Source: Corynebacterium kroppenstedtii (GTDB lineage Bacteria > Actinomycetota > Actinomycetes > Mycobacteriales > Mycobacteriaceae). Taken from it: a stretch of 64,000 nt of DNA. Positions within the stretch are counted from its first letter, which is position 1. Every line of letters begins with the position of its first letter. Under the pieces are notes generated by a model. The model saw only the letters and a program-made list of their open reading frames with translations, ran no database searches and was not told the origin of the DNA. Position numbers and translations under genes: made by a program. The stretch is from positions 1,054,001 through 1,118,000 of the forward strand of contig NZ_CP069792.1 in assembly GCF_016894245.1 (NCBI RefSeq), in the 5' to 3' direction. Of the stretch, positions 17,849 to 27,176 are shown one piece after another.

Positions 17849-18859
17849 GTGGCACTCACACTCGCACTAGACATTGGCGGTACCAAGATCGCCTGGGGGC
17901 TTATCAACGATAACGCGCCTCGCACAGTTATCGACCACGGGCGCGTACCTAGCCAACCTGCTGGCGGGAATACCGCGGACCAACTGGAGGTCGCCGTCAC
18001 CGAAGCGTTAGCAGCGCCAGCCGGCAAAGTCGCACCAGCTCAAGTAACGTCGTCGACAAGTGAAAATGTCATCGGGCGAGTCGGAGTGGCAGCCGCCGGG
18101 GTTATCGAACCCAACACCGCGACGGTCACCCGCGCCGGGGCCACGATGCCTGGCTGGGAGGGCACCGATATTGCTGCCCGCATCGTCCGCCACATCGACG
18201 TCCCCGTGTTCGCGCACAACGACGTCCGCGTGTGGGCCTTTGGTGAGCACACGCTGTGTTGGCGCCGCGAGTACCCGCACTCCCGCCTGCTCTACGTCAG
18301 CCTGGGCACGGGGGTTGGGGGAGCGTTCGTCATCAACGACGATCTTGTCGCCGGCAACCGTGGCACGGCCGGTGAGATTTCCGAACTTTATTGCCCTCAT
18401 TACGGCAGCGGCGTAGCTCGGTGTGAAGACGTGGCGTCCGGCCCGGGTCTCGTTGCGACCTATCACGCAGCGAAGTTGGGACGTGAAGGGCACTCAGCTT
18501 CAGACCGTAGCGCCCGCACCGCTACAGATCGCGACGTCGACACCGCATTCCCGTCAACAGTGACCGACCTATTGGAACTGGAACGACAAGGGGACTTATT
18601 AGCGACCACTGTCCTCGACCGCAATCTGCACGGTTTTGGCCAGATGCTGGGAACGCTCGTGATGGGGCTTGACCTCGACGCCATTATCCTCGGGGGAGGA
18701 GTGGCGGGGTTGGGCGAAGCCATCACGCGGCGAATTCGCGATGGCGTGCGGAAACACTTGGCCTACGGTGTTCGCCCATGCGATATCCGCGATAGCGCCC
18801 TGCGAGAAGGCCCCCTCGTCGCCGCCGCCGTTTACGCTCGAGCGCGGCATGAACGCTGA
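17849..18859 (+). CDS. nanK: ROK-family N-acetylmannosamine kinase
   Basis: NanK phosphorylates N-acetylmannosamine at C6. The 336-residue product opens with ALDIGGTKIA (ATP phosphate 1 motif) and carries LGTGVGGAFVIND and AGEISEL, the ROK core. The usual zinc motif CxCGxxGCxE is degenerate (CPHYGSGVARCED keeps only two Cys), so metal binding may differ. It starts with GTG and is followed 112 bases later by nanE on the same strand. Assignment to N-acetylmannosamine rather than glucose or GlcNAc rests on the neighbours. Confidence 0.87.
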   Translation: MALTLALDIGGTKIAWGLINDNAPRTVIDHGRVPSQPAGGNTADQLEVAVTEALAAPAGKVAPAQVTSSTSENVIGRVGVAAAGVIEPNTATVTRAGATMPGWEGTDIAARIVRHIDVPVFAHNDVRVWAFGEHTLCWRREYPHSRLLYVSLGTGVGGAFVINDDLVAGNRGTAGEISELYCPHYGSGVARCEDVASGPGLVATYHAAKLGREGHSASDRSARTATDRDVDTAFPSTVTDLLELERQGDLLATTVLDRNLHGFGQMLGTLVMGLDLDAIILGGGVAGLGEAITRRIRDGVRKHLAYGVRPCDIRDSALREGPLVAAAVYARARHER

Positions 18860-18971
18860 CGGCTACAGAGTAGAGCAAGGACTCTAAACAGCGTGATGCA
18901 CCGTGATTGCTCTGGTTCACCGTTCAGCCTAACCACCTTCCCCATAGAACAACCGATCAAAGGAGATCTCA

Positions 18972-19697
18972 ATGTCTTTCTCATTTTCTGCCTCAACCAC
19001 CGCTGAACAACGCCAGGAACTGCGCTCGATTATCGCGGGTGACATTATCGTGTCTGCCCAAGCCCCCGATGGCCACCCACTCCGCGACACTCACGCCTTA
19101 ACACTGAGCGCGAAGGCCTGTGTTGACGCCGGCACCCCTGCGATTCGCTGCGGCGGCTACGGCGGAATCGCAGACATCACCTCCATTGGTGACGCCGTCA
19201 ATGTCCCCCTTTTCGGCCTGACAAAGGAAGGTGACTCAGGCGTGTACATCACGCCGACAGTCGCGTCGGTCAAGGCTGTTGCCGACGCAGGTGCGGCGGT
19301 GGTTTGTGCAGACGCTACCGGTCGACCACGCCCCGACGGGTCTTCCACTGAAGATCTGGTGAAGGCCGCCCACGGTTCCGGAGCGCTCTTCATGGCGGAC
19401 TGTGATACTGCCGCCAACGGAATAGCAGCGTACGAGGCGGGTGCGGACATCGTGTCCTCAACGCTGTCGGGATACACCCCGGCGACGGAGGACCTTAAAG
19501 GCCCTGACCTGGACTTTATTTCCGCTGTTCGAGACGAGGTGGGGGAGGAGCCACTGCTCATTGCGGAAGGGCATTATCATTCCCCTGACGCGGTGAAGGA
19601 TGCGCTCCAGCGTGGAGCCAACGCCGTCATTATTGGATCCGCCATTACCGATCCGCGGTGGATTACGGGGTTCTATCGCGCCGAAATTGGGAGGTAG
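18972..19697 (+). CDS. nanE: N-acetylmannosamine-6-phosphate 2-epimerase
   Basis: NanE turns N-acetylmannosamine 6-phosphate into N-acetylglucosamine 6-phosphate, feeding NagA. The 241-residue TIM barrel shows AIRCGGYGGIADI near the N-terminus, GLTKEGD (catalytic Lys region), VVCADATGRPRPDG, ADCDT and LIAEGHYHSP, all typical of the family. AAAGGAGATC precedes the ATG. It probably shares the nanK transcript. Confidence 0.95.
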   Translation: MSFSFSASTTAEQRQELRSIIAGDIIVSAQAPDGHPLRDTHALTLSAKACVDAGTPAIRCGGYGGIADITSIGDAVNVPLFGLTKEGDSGVYITPTVASVKAVADAGAAVVCADATGRPRPDGSSTEDLVKAAHGSGALFMADCDTAANGIAAYEAGADIVSSTLSGYTPATEDLKGPDLDFISAVRDEVGEEPLLIAEGHYHSPDAVKDALQRGANAVIIGSAITDPRWITGFYRAEIGR

Positions 19698-19795
19698 TTC
19701 GTCGAAACGCGCCCGACTAATAGCAGGTTATAGCAAGGGGAGTGGCGCTCCCTCAGTAGAGCTGGGCAGAGCTAGCTATTTAATTCCAAGGCTAG

Positions 19796-20566
19796 TTATT
19801 TAACCCCAAGCGCTTCACGGAGCGGGTCGTAATGGTCAACGACGGCTTGTCGGTAGGCGTCTTCGTCCCCCGCAACTATGGCGTCGACAATTTTTTGGTG
19901 GGCATCCACGGTCTGTTCCAGATTATCCTTCGTGGTCAGATGCAGTTTTGGTACCGCCACCATGTGCACCCGCCATAGCGCTTTGGATAGCTCCTGGATG
20001 AGCCCGTTACTGGTCACCGACAGAATGTGATCGTGAAACATGGAGTCAGATTCCATGAACGGTTCGTTCCGCATCACCGCAGATTTCATTTGGTTAATAA
20101 GACGGCCTAGGAATACGCCATCGATGTCGTCGCGATGCTCAATGACGTCGCGCGAGATCTGTAGATCTAACGCCTGCCGCGTATCGACCACATCGATCAG
20201 CCGTGACCGCGCGTGATCGTCGTCGAGAGTAATGCGCAAGGTAAGGCCATTGACCAGGGGTTCAAGAGACATATCGGCGACGAATGTGCCGAATCCGCGT
20301 CGGACTTCAAGGATGTCCAGGCTCACGAGGGTCCGGATCGCTTCCCTCACCGACGACCGTGACAGCTTGAGTGATTCTACAATCGTGAGCTCGCTGGGGA
20401 GGGGGTCGCCGACTTTAAGGTGGTTGTCCCGGATGTAGGCGACAATCGACTGCATGGCCACATCAGTTGCCGAACGGGCCTCAGAGCCGAAGAGTCCCGT
20501 ATTGCTGCTCCGATAGCTGCGGCCGGTGGCAGCAGAGTGCGATTTGGTGTTGTCTTGGCCACTCAC
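19796..20566 (-). CDS. nanR: GntR-family (FadR/FCD) regulator, likely NanR
   Basis: The 256-residue product has an N-terminal winged helix (GDPLPSELTIVESLKLSRSSV then REAIRTLVSLDILEVRRGFGTFV) and an FCD effector domain with Asp, His residues (MFHDHI, VDAHQKIVDAI) that bind metal and acid ligands. Its position at the end of the nan genes makes it the probable sialic acid-responsive repressor. FCD regulators often bind GTC-N-GAC type palindromes, which resembles the boxes in this locus. GTG start. Its own upstream region carries a different repeated element (20595-20662). Confidence 0.85.
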   Translation of the reverse strand: MSGQDNTKSHSAATGRSYRSSNTGLFGSEARSATDVAMQSIVAYIRDNHLKVGDPLPSELTIVESLKLSRSSVREAIRTLVSLDILEVRRGFGTFVADMSLEPLVNGLTLRITLDDDHARSRLIDVVDTRQALDLQISRDVIEHRDDIDGVFLGRLINQMKSAVMRNEPFMESDSMFHDHILSVTSNGLIQELSKALWRVHMVAVPKLHLTTKDNLEQTVDAHQKIVDAIVAGDEDAYRQAVVDHYDPLREALGVK

Positions 20567-20594
20567 AGTGAAGCTGACCGCTCCTTCATTGCCG

Positions 20595-20662
20595 GATTAT
20601 TGTCGTGTACGAAGGTTCATGCACGAGGACTATTCGTACAAGAATTATTGTCCTGTACGAAG
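20595..20662. promoter_or_regulatory. Repeated TGTACGAA elements upstream of the GntR gene
   Basis: Two direct 20-base copies (20595-20614 and 20643-20662) agree at 18 positions and end in TGTACGAAG. An inverted TTCGTACAAG lies between them, making a TTCGTACA/TGTACGAA dyad. This may be an autoregulatory operator or the site of another regulator. Confidence 0.55.
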
Positions 20663-20993
20663 ACAGAATATGTATGGGAATTGCGTATTCGGGGGTATAG
20701 GGGGCCTGATCCCGAGGCCCGTTTCATGGGGTCACGAAGCGACGAAGCCACGACGGCGGCCTGCGATATCACGGTCCACTAAATCACACAACCATGAAAC
20801 GACGGGACCACCGTTGGATAGTGACAGTGATCCCGAATTCGTTCGTCTCAGTTATGAGTCAGAACTAGATCTAGCTCCGTAGGAGAGCTTCTTATCCAGT
20901 GCTGGAGAGTTTTGGTGGAGAAATTCCAGAAAACCTAAGCCTTGATGACCTCGTTCTCCACTCCGGCACCGGACGAACCCCGATAGCTGAGGC
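20663..20993. other. Stretch without a recognised gene
   Basis: Short frames on both strands lack ribosome-binding sites and family resemblance. Nothing else was recognised. Confidence 0.4.
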
Positions 20994-21284
20994 CTAGAGC
21001 CCGCGGCTGACCTGCTCAATCAGGTTCTGGGTGAAATCTTTCGGCTGTGGCTTCACAAAGAAGGTCCCGTCGGTGGCCTTAGCGACCGTGTCGCCCGCAC
21101 TCACTGTTTCGCCGTCGGGAAGCTGGAACTGTACATTGTCGCGAGTCTCAAAGGACGGCTTGACGTAGTCGCCGCCCTCAATCCACTGCTTCAGTGCGGC
21201 TTCGCTGGTGCTGGAACCACTGTGAACGTGCTCTCCGACGGTGTCGACATTGGACATATCAGCGGGTGGGGGAAGAACGATCAT
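20994..21284 (-). CDS. Small acidic hypothetical protein
   Basis: The family is not recognised. The 96-residue product starts at an ATG with a perfect AAAGGAG upstream, which supports it as real. It is soluble and acidic with no signal or membrane segment. The second half, with PDGETVSAGDTVAKATDGTF, resembles a short beta-rich, biotinyl/lipoyl-like turn pattern, but the Lys of a true attachment site is not evident. It stands alone between the nan locus and the rplJ leader. Confidence 0.6.
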   Translation of the reverse strand: MIVLPPPADMSNVDTVGEHVHSGSSTSEAALKQWIEGGDYVKPSFETRDNVQFQLPDGETVSAGDTVAKATDGTFFVKPQPKDFTQNLIEQVSRGL

Positions 21285-21794
21285 TGATAACTCCTTTAAT
21301 AAGGCGGTGAAACGTCACATGTGCATCACATGTGCTCATGTGCTGTAGGCACGGCCGCGCAGGAAGAACGCTCAGCAATCATGTGCAGGGAGAACGTGCG
21401 CGGGAAATTGTGCCGATTATGCTTTTCTACTATAGACACTGACGTATGACAACACTTCTTTTTGTAATTCGAAGCGTTCAAGGTCGATAACAGAAGGTCG
21501 ATAACGGGACGACGGTAGGGCATGCCGGTGGTAAAGCATGCCCGGGGCGGGGAGTTTTTATAGCCGACATCAGGCATACTTGCCCGTGCCCCACACCAGG
21601 CCTACTTGCCGACGAAGAGGGGCGCGACGTGTGTGACGCCCAAAGGACTGCGCTGCTAACGCGGGTTCCATCCAGGCTTGGGAACCGTGTCGTCTCAAGC
21701 GTCGGAACTACGTCAAGCGTCGGAGCTGCGTCGTCGACTTTGAAAATGTGCGCTTGGTGTGTAGCCTCCTCTGAGGAACTTTAGGATAGTTCAC
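21285..21794. other. Gene-free region before the rplJ leader
   Basis: No supported gene is seen. A reverse open frame at 21577-21326 has no start signal. A GGAACTACGTC/GGAGCTGCGTC near-repeat lies around 21704-21732 (CAAGCGTCGGA twice). Confidence 0.4.
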
Positions 21795-22036
21795 GTTTCA
21801 CCACAGACCGTCGGTCCTCAGAGAAATCTGAGCGAAGTGTCGCTCATCCGGGTGACGGCCCACGCAGGAGACAACGCGAACGCAAAGTATTCATCACCAC
21901 ACTCCAGGTTCAAACCGGGTACAAGGTTGCTGCTGGGGAGTGTGAAGTTCAGGGTGGTATCGACGAAAACGTCGCAAAACCCTGACGCGGTAGAGAGTGA
22001 TGAACGAATTGCGCGCCCCGCCTCCTGTGCGGGGCG
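21795..22036 (+). promoter_or_regulatory. Putative L10 leader of the rplJ-rplL operon
   Basis: The long untranslated region before rplJ carries several dyads (e.g. CTCAGA..TCTGAG, AGCGA..TCGCT) and a GCAGGAGACAACGC segment like actinobacterial L10 leaders. It ends with a perfect 8-bp hairpin CGCCCCGC (22014-22021)/GCGGGGCG (22029-22036). L10-L7/L12 binding to such leaders represses the operon. The exact limits are uncertain. Confidence 0.45.
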
Positions 22037-22092
22037 TTACTCATTGGGCCTCCCCGACGGTGAAACTTACCGAAGGAAGGAGGCGAGAGTAC

Positions 22093-22605
22093 ATGGCCAA
22101 CCCGAAGAACACTGCAGCTGTCAAGGAGCTCACTGCGCGTTTCCAGAACGCAAGCAGTGCAATCCTGACGGAATACCGTGGTCTGTCCGTTACTGAGATG
22201 ACAGAGCTGCGTAAGGAACTTGGCGCTGAGGTTGAATACTCCGTCGCCAAGAACACCATGATCAAGCTCGCCGCACGCGAAGCTGGCGTCGAAGGTCTTG
22301 ACGAAGAACTTCTTAACGGCCCCACTGCTATTGCATTTGTCAATGGCGAAGCGGTTGATGCTGCTAAAGCTATGAAGAAGTTCGGCGCAGACCATGACGC
22401 TTTCGTGGTTAAAGGCGGAACAATGGATGGTTCGGCTCTGACGGCCGAGCAGATCCAGCAGCTCGCGGACATGGACAACCGCGAGACCACACTGTCCAAG
22501 ATCGCCGGTGGATTCAACGGCGTTCTGGCAAATGTTGCGTCCTTGCTGGGCGCACCGCATTCCGAGATGGCACGCCTGGCCGCGGCCCTCGAGGAGAAGA
22601 AGTAA
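22093..22605 (+). CDS. rplJ: 50S ribosomal protein L10
   Basis: L10 anchors the L7/L12 dimers to the 50S stalk. The product has 170 residues with the N-terminal rRNA-binding part (SSAILTEYRGLSVTEMTELR) and the C-terminal helix (SEMARLAAALEEKK) that carries L7/L12. The ATG at 22093 follows GAAGGAAGGAGG; an in-frame start at 21997 would lie inside the leader hairpin. It is followed by rplL after 73 bases. Confidence 0.97.
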   Translation: MANPKNTAAVKELTARFQNASSAILTEYRGLSVTEMTELRKELGAEVEYSVAKNTMIKLAAREAGVEGLDEELLNGPTAIAFVNGEAVDAAKAMKKFGADHDAFVVKGGTMDGSALTAEQIQQLADMDNRETTLSKIAGGFNGVLANVASLLGAPHSEMARLAAALEEKK

Positions 22606-22678
22606 ACACTGTCGGTTCGCCGCCGACAGGCGGGTACGGAACCTCCCACACGAAGACGCGTAGAAAGGAAGCCATATC

Positions 22679-23065
22679 ATGGCTAAGTACACCAACGAAG
22701 AGCTCATCGAAGCTTTCAAGGAAATGACCCTCGTTGAGCTCACTGAGTTCAAGAACCTCTTCGAAGAGACCTTCGACGTTACCGCTGCTGCTCCGGTTGC
22801 TGTTGCTGCTGCAGGCGCTGCTGGCGGCGAAGCTGCTGCTGAGGAAGAGAAGGACGAGTTCGACGTCGTGCTCGAGGACGCCGGCGCCAAGAAGATCGGC
22901 GTTATTAAGGTCGTCCGCGAGGTCGTCTCCGGCCTGGGTCTGAAGGAAGCTAAGGACCTCGTTGAGTCCGCTCCGAAGGCTATCCTTGAAGGCGCCTCCA
23001 AGGACGACGCCGAGGCTGCCAAGACCAAGCTCGAAGAGGCTGGCGCAAAGGTTTCCCTCAAGTAA
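22679..23065 (+). CDS. rplL: 50S ribosomal protein L7/L12
   Basis: L7/L12 forms the stalk that recruits translation factors. The 128-residue product has an N-terminal dimerisation helix, an Ala/Val-rich hinge (about 38-55) and the C-terminal factor-binding domain with [20 protein letters not shown], split as [10 protein letters not shown] and [26 protein letters not shown] precedes the ATG. A strong terminator follows at 23175, separating it from rpoB. Confidence 0.98.
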   Translation: MAKYTNEELIEAFKEMTLVELTEFKNLFEETFDVTAAAPVAVAAAGAAGGEAAAEEEKDEFDVVLEDAGAKKIGVIKVVREVVSGLGLKEAKDLVESAPKAILEGASKDDAEAAKTKLEEAGAKVSLK

Positions 23066-23174
23066 GACAGGGATGTGCGCAAGTAATACAGCGCAATGCG
23101 CAGCGCCCCCGATTCCGGCCTGTACAGTCCAGGAATGGTGTACGGCCCAGAAATGGTGCGCAGCGTAAGTACAG

Positions 23175-23213
23175 AAAACAGGGGCTTCCCAGTGTGGGAG
23201 GCCCCTGTTTTTG
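23175..23213 (+). terminator. Intrinsic terminator of the rplJ-rplL operon
   Basis: AACAGGGGC with TTCCC pairs with GGGAGGCCCCTGTT around a short AGTGT loop, followed by TTTTTG. Confidence 0.85.
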
Positions 23214-23393
23214 TCATATGCATTAGTGTGTTGTTGCAGCTGTATTAGTGCGCTATGTAGCCGCTTGGGTTTCGTGTTGTCGAGGCCCGCGCGAGCCGGG
23301 GTCGCGCGCATAATTGCTCTACCTCCGTGAGGGGGTCCCGTGGGAGTCGCTGCTAAGCTCCAGCGGAGCCACTGCGAAGTGATGGAAAACCAT

Positions 23394-23422
23394 TAGACAT
23401 GACGCCATAGGTAGTATAAGAT
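23394..23422 (+). promoter_or_regulatory. Putative rpoBC promoter
   Basis: TAGACA (23394-23399) and TAAGAT (23417-23422) are spaced by 17 bases within the 390-base gap before rpoB. TATAAG overlaps the -10. The untranslated leader would be about 175 bases. Confidence 0.4.
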
Positions 23423-23603
23423 AGTCCGTTGCGCTGGATCCCCGTGCAAAGATTTCTCGTTAGGCCTTGTACCAATTCCTTTAAAAACAGGATTTGACAA
23501 GGTCCTTTAGTGATATCCAACCACGGATGATCCGCTTTTTGGAAGAAGACACTCACTCTTTTCACGCAGGCAAACCACAGCGAGCACGGTCACCCCGCGT
23601 GAG

Positions 23604-26600
23604 GTGCTGGAAGGACCCATCTTGGCAGTCTCCCGCCAGACCAGTTTAACGTCCGGAATCCCCGGCGCGACGAAACGCTACTCGTTCGCGAAGATTAAAG
23701 AGCCGATCGAGGTCCCTGGCCTCCTCGATCTGCAGCGCGACTCGTTCGCGTGGCTTATTGGCGCACCCGAATGGCGCGCTAAGAAGCAGGCTGAGTCCGA
23801 AGAAGGCGCGCATATAACTAGCGGCCTGGAGGACATTCTAGAGGAGTTGTCTCCCATTGAGGACTACTCCGGCAATATGTCCCTCACCCTATCCGAGCCC
23901 CGCTTCGACGACGTCAAAAACACGATCGATGAAGCCAAGGATAAGGACATTAACTACTCCGCCCCGCTTTATGTGACGGCGGAATTCACCAACGCTATGT
24001 CTGGCGAAATCAAAAGCCAGACCGTCTTCATTGGCGACTTCCCGATGATGACGGACAAAGGCACGTTCATCATCAACGGTACCGAGCGTGTCATCGTTTC
24101 CCAGTTGGTTCGTTCCCCTGGCGTGTACTTCGACGAGTCCATCGATAAGTCGACCGAGCGTCCACTGCACTCCGTCAAGGTCATCCCTTCACGTGGTGCA
24201 TGGTTGGAGTTCGACGTCGATAAGCGAGACACCGTCGGCGTCCGCATCGATCGTAAACGTCGCCAGCCCGTCACCGTGTTGCTGAAGGCTTTGGGCCTGT
24301 CGACGCAGGACATCACGGATCGGTTCGGTTTTTCCGAAATCATGATGTCGACGCTTGAGCACGATGGCGTTGCTAATACCGACGAAGCTCTCCTGGAGAT
24401 TTACCGCAAGCAGCGTCCGGGTGAATCCCCCACGCGCGATTCCGCTCAGGCTTTGCTGGACAATAGCTTCTTCAACCCGAAGCGGTACGACTTGGCGAAG
24501 GTTGGCCGCTACAAGGTGAACCGCAAGCTCGGTTTAGGCGGCGGCTCCACCACTGGCGAGCACACCCTGACTGAAGAAGACATCCTGACCACCATTGAAT
24601 ACTTGGTGCGTCTGCACGCCGGTGAGCGGACGATGGAGTCGCCTGACGGCACCGAGCTGATGATCAGCACGGACGATATCGATCACTTCGGTAACCGCCG
24701 CCTGCGCACTGTCGGCGAGCTGGTTCAGAACCAGGTTCGCGTCGGCTTGTCGCGTATGGAGCGTGTCGTGCGTGAACGCATGACCACGCAGGACGCGGAA
24801 TCCATCACGCCGACGTCGCTAATCAACGTGCGCCCGGTGTCGGCCGCGATCCGCGAGTTCTTCGGAACGTCGCAGCTGTCGCAGTTCATGGACCAGAACA
24901 ACTCTCTGTCTGGCCTGACACACAAGCGTCGTCTATCCGCCCTTGGACCTGGCGGTTTGTCCCGTGAACGCGCCGGCTTGGATGTCCGTGACGTCCACGC
25001 CTCCCACTATGGCCGTATGTGCCCCATCGAGACGCCTGAGGGCCCGAACATTGGATTGATCGGCTCCCTCGCGTCCTACGCCCGCGTTAACCCGTTCGGG
25101 TTCATCGAGACGCCCTACCGTCGTGTCAAAGACGGTCAGGCCACTGACGTTGTTGACTACCTCACCGCTGATGAGGAAGACCGGCACATCGTCGCTCAGG
25201 CCAACACAAAGATGGACTCCGAAGGCCGCTTCGTTGAGGACACCGTCGCGGTCCGAATGAAAGGCGGAAACGTCGAGGTCGTTCCCGCATCGGAAGTGGA
25301 TTACATGGATGTGTCCCCGCGCCAGATGGTGTCGGTGGCCACCGCCATGATTCCATTCCTGGAGCATGACGACGCTAACCGTGCCCTCATGGGTGCGAAT
25401 ATGCAGCGCCAGGCTGTGCCGTTGCTGCGTAACGAAGCGCCCTTCGTTGGAACCGGTATGGAACTGCGCGCTGCCCACGACGCCGGCGATGTTGTGATCG
25501 CCCGCCGCTCGGGTGTCGTCGAAACTGTGTGTGCAGACTTCATCACCACCCTTGGTGACGACGGACAACGCGACACCTTCTTGCTGAGGAAGTTCGAGCG
25601 CACTAACCAGGGAACCTGCTACAACCAGAAGCCCCTTGTTGAGGCTGGCGACCGCGTCGAAGAGGGACAAGCTCTCGCCGACGGACCCGGCACCGAGAAC
25701 GGTGAAATGGCTCTCGGCCGTAACCTCCTCGTGGCGTTCATGCCATGGGAAGGCCACAACTACGAGGACGCCATCATCCTCAACCAGCGGATTGTCGAGG
25801 AAGATGTCCTCACCTCAATCCACATTGAGGAACACGAAATCGACGCTCGCGATACCAAGCTAGGGCCAGAGGAAATCACCCGCGATATCCCGAACGCTTC
25901 CGAAGACATCCTCGCTGACCTCGACGAACGCGGAATTGTTCGCATTGGCGCTGATGTTCGCGACGGCGATATCCTCGTCGGTAAGGTCACCCCTAAGGGT
26001 GAAACCGAGCTGACACCGGAAGAGCGCCTCCTCCGCGCCATCTTCGGTGAAAAGGCGCGCGAGGTGCGGGACACCTCGATGAAGGTTCCCCACGGCGAAA
26101 CAGGCAAAGTCATCGGCGTTCGTGTGTTCTCCCGTGAGGACGACGACGACCTCGCCCCTGGCGTTAACCAGATGGTCCGCGTGTACGTCGCCCAGAAGCG
26201 CAAGATCCAGGACGGCGATAAGCTCTCCGGCCGCCACGGCAACAAGGGTGTCGTCGGCAAGATCTTGCCCGCCGAGGACATGCCGTTCCTGCCCGACGGA
26301 ACGCCGGTCGACATCATCCTGAACACACACGGTGTGCCGCGTCGTATGAACATCGGCCAGGTGCTGGAAGTTCACCTCGGCATGCTCGCGAAATCCGGAT
26401 GGAAGGTTGACCCCGAGTCGCAGGACCCCGCGGTCAAAGCCATGCTGGAAACGCTGCCCGAGGACCTCTACGACGTCCCCGCCGATTCCCGCGTTGCCAC
26501 CCCGGTGTTCGACGGCACCACCAACGAAGAGCTGTCCGGATTGATGCGGTCCTCGCGGCCCAACCGCGACGGCGACCAAATGGTCAACGAATTCGGCAAG

Positions 26601-27110
26601 TCCACCCTCATCGACGGCCGGACGGGCGAACCCTTCCAGCAGCCGATCTCCGTGGGTTACATGTACATGTTGAAGTTGCACCACCTGGTCGACGAGAAGA
26701 TCCACGCCCGGTCCACCGGCCCGTACTCCATGATCACCCAGCAGCCGCTCGGTGGTAAGGCACAGTTCGGTGGCCAGCGCTTCGGTGAGATGGAAGTGTG
26801 GGCCATGCAGGCCTACGGCGCCGCCTACACACTGCAGGAACTCCTGACCATCAAATCGGACGACGTCGTCGGCCGTGTCAAGGTGTACGAAGCCATCGTG
26901 AAGGGCGACAACATTCCGGATCCGGGAATTCCGGAGTCCTTCAAGGTGTTGCTCAAAGAGCTGCAGTCTCTGTGCCTCAACGTTGAGGTCCTCTCCGCTG
27001 ACGGAACCCCAGTTGACCTGGGTGCCGACGATGACGACCTCGACCAAGCCAACGCATCCCTGGGTATCAACCTCTCCCGCGACGAACGCTTCGACGCCGA
27101 CGCGGTGTAG
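23604..27110 (+). CDS. rpoB: DNA-directed RNA polymerase subunit beta
   Basis: RpoB is the beta subunit of RNA polymerase. The 1168-residue product starts [14 protein letters not shown], the corynebacterial beginning, from GTG at 23604 after GAGG. The rifampicin pocket is wild type ([19 protein letters not shown] with the key Asp, His and Ser), so rifampicin sensitivity is expected. Other landmarks are [11 protein letters not shown] and the C-terminal [17 protein letters not shown]. rpoC follows after 66 bases. Confidence 0.98.
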   Translation: MLEGPILAVSRQTSLTSGIPGATKRYSFAKIKEPIEVPGLLDLQRDSFAWLIGAPEWRAKKQAESEEGAHITSGLEDILEELSPIEDYSGNMSLTLSEPRFDDVKNTIDEAKDKDINYSAPLYVTAEFTNAMSGEIKSQTVFIGDFPMMTDKGTFIINGTERVIVSQLVRSPGVYFDESIDKSTERPLHSVKVIPSRGAWLEFDVDKRDTVGVRIDRKRRQPVTVLLKALGLSTQDITDRFGFSEIMMSTLEHDGVANTDEALLEIYRKQRPGESPTRDSAQALLDNSFFNPKRYDLAKVGRYKVNRKLGLGGGSTTGEHTLTEEDILTTIEYLVRLHAGERTMESPDGTELMISTDDIDHFGNRRLRTVGELVQNQVRVGLSRMERVVRERMTTQDAESITPTSLINVRPVSAAIREFFGTSQLSQFMDQNNSLSGLTHKRRLSALGPGGLSRERAGLDVRDVHASHYGRMCPIETPEGPNIGLIGSLASYARVNPFGFIETPYRRVKDGQATDVVDYLTADEEDRHIVAQANTKMDSEGRFVEDTVAVRMKGGNVEVVPASEVDYMDVSPRQMVSVATAMIPFLEHDDANRALMGANMQRQAVPLLRNEAPFVGTGMELRAAHDAGDVVIARRSGVVETVCADFITTLGDDGQRDTFLLRKFERTNQGTCYNQKPLVEAGDRVEEGQALADGPGTENGEMALGRNLLVAFMPWEGHNYEDAIILNQRIVEEDVLTSIHIEEHEIDARDTKLGPEEITRDIPNASEDILADLDERGIVRIGADVRDGDILVGKVTPKGETELTPEERLLRAIFGEKAREVRDTSMKVPHGETGKVIGVRVFSREDDDDLAPGVNQMVRVYVAQKRKIQDGDKLSGRHGNKGVVGKILPAEDMPFLPDGTPVDIILNTHGVPRRMNIGQVLEVHLGMLAKSGWKVDPESQDPAVKAMLETLPEDLYDVPADSRVATPVFDGTTNEELSGLMRSSRPNRDGDQMVNEFGKSTLIDGRTGEPFQQPISVGYMYMLKLHHLVDEKIHARSTGPYSMITQQPLGGKAQFGGQRFGEMEVWAMQAYGAAYTLQELLTIKSDDVVGRVKVYEAIVKGDNIPDPGIPESFKVLLKELQSLCLNVEVLSADGTPVDLGADDDDLDQANASLGINLSRDERFDADAV

Positions 27111-27176
27111 AGACCTCCCAACTAGTAACCAGTAATCATCCGAACAACCCTCGTGAACGAGGGGAAAGGACGTTAC

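Noticed and set aside
21997..22092. Extended N-terminus for L10
   Set aside because: The extra codons lie within the leader hairpin; the ATG at 22093 has a strong ribosome-binding site and matches the family start.
24866..24954. Rifampicin-resistance change in rpoB
   Set aside because: The key Asp, His and Ser residues of the pocket are wild type.
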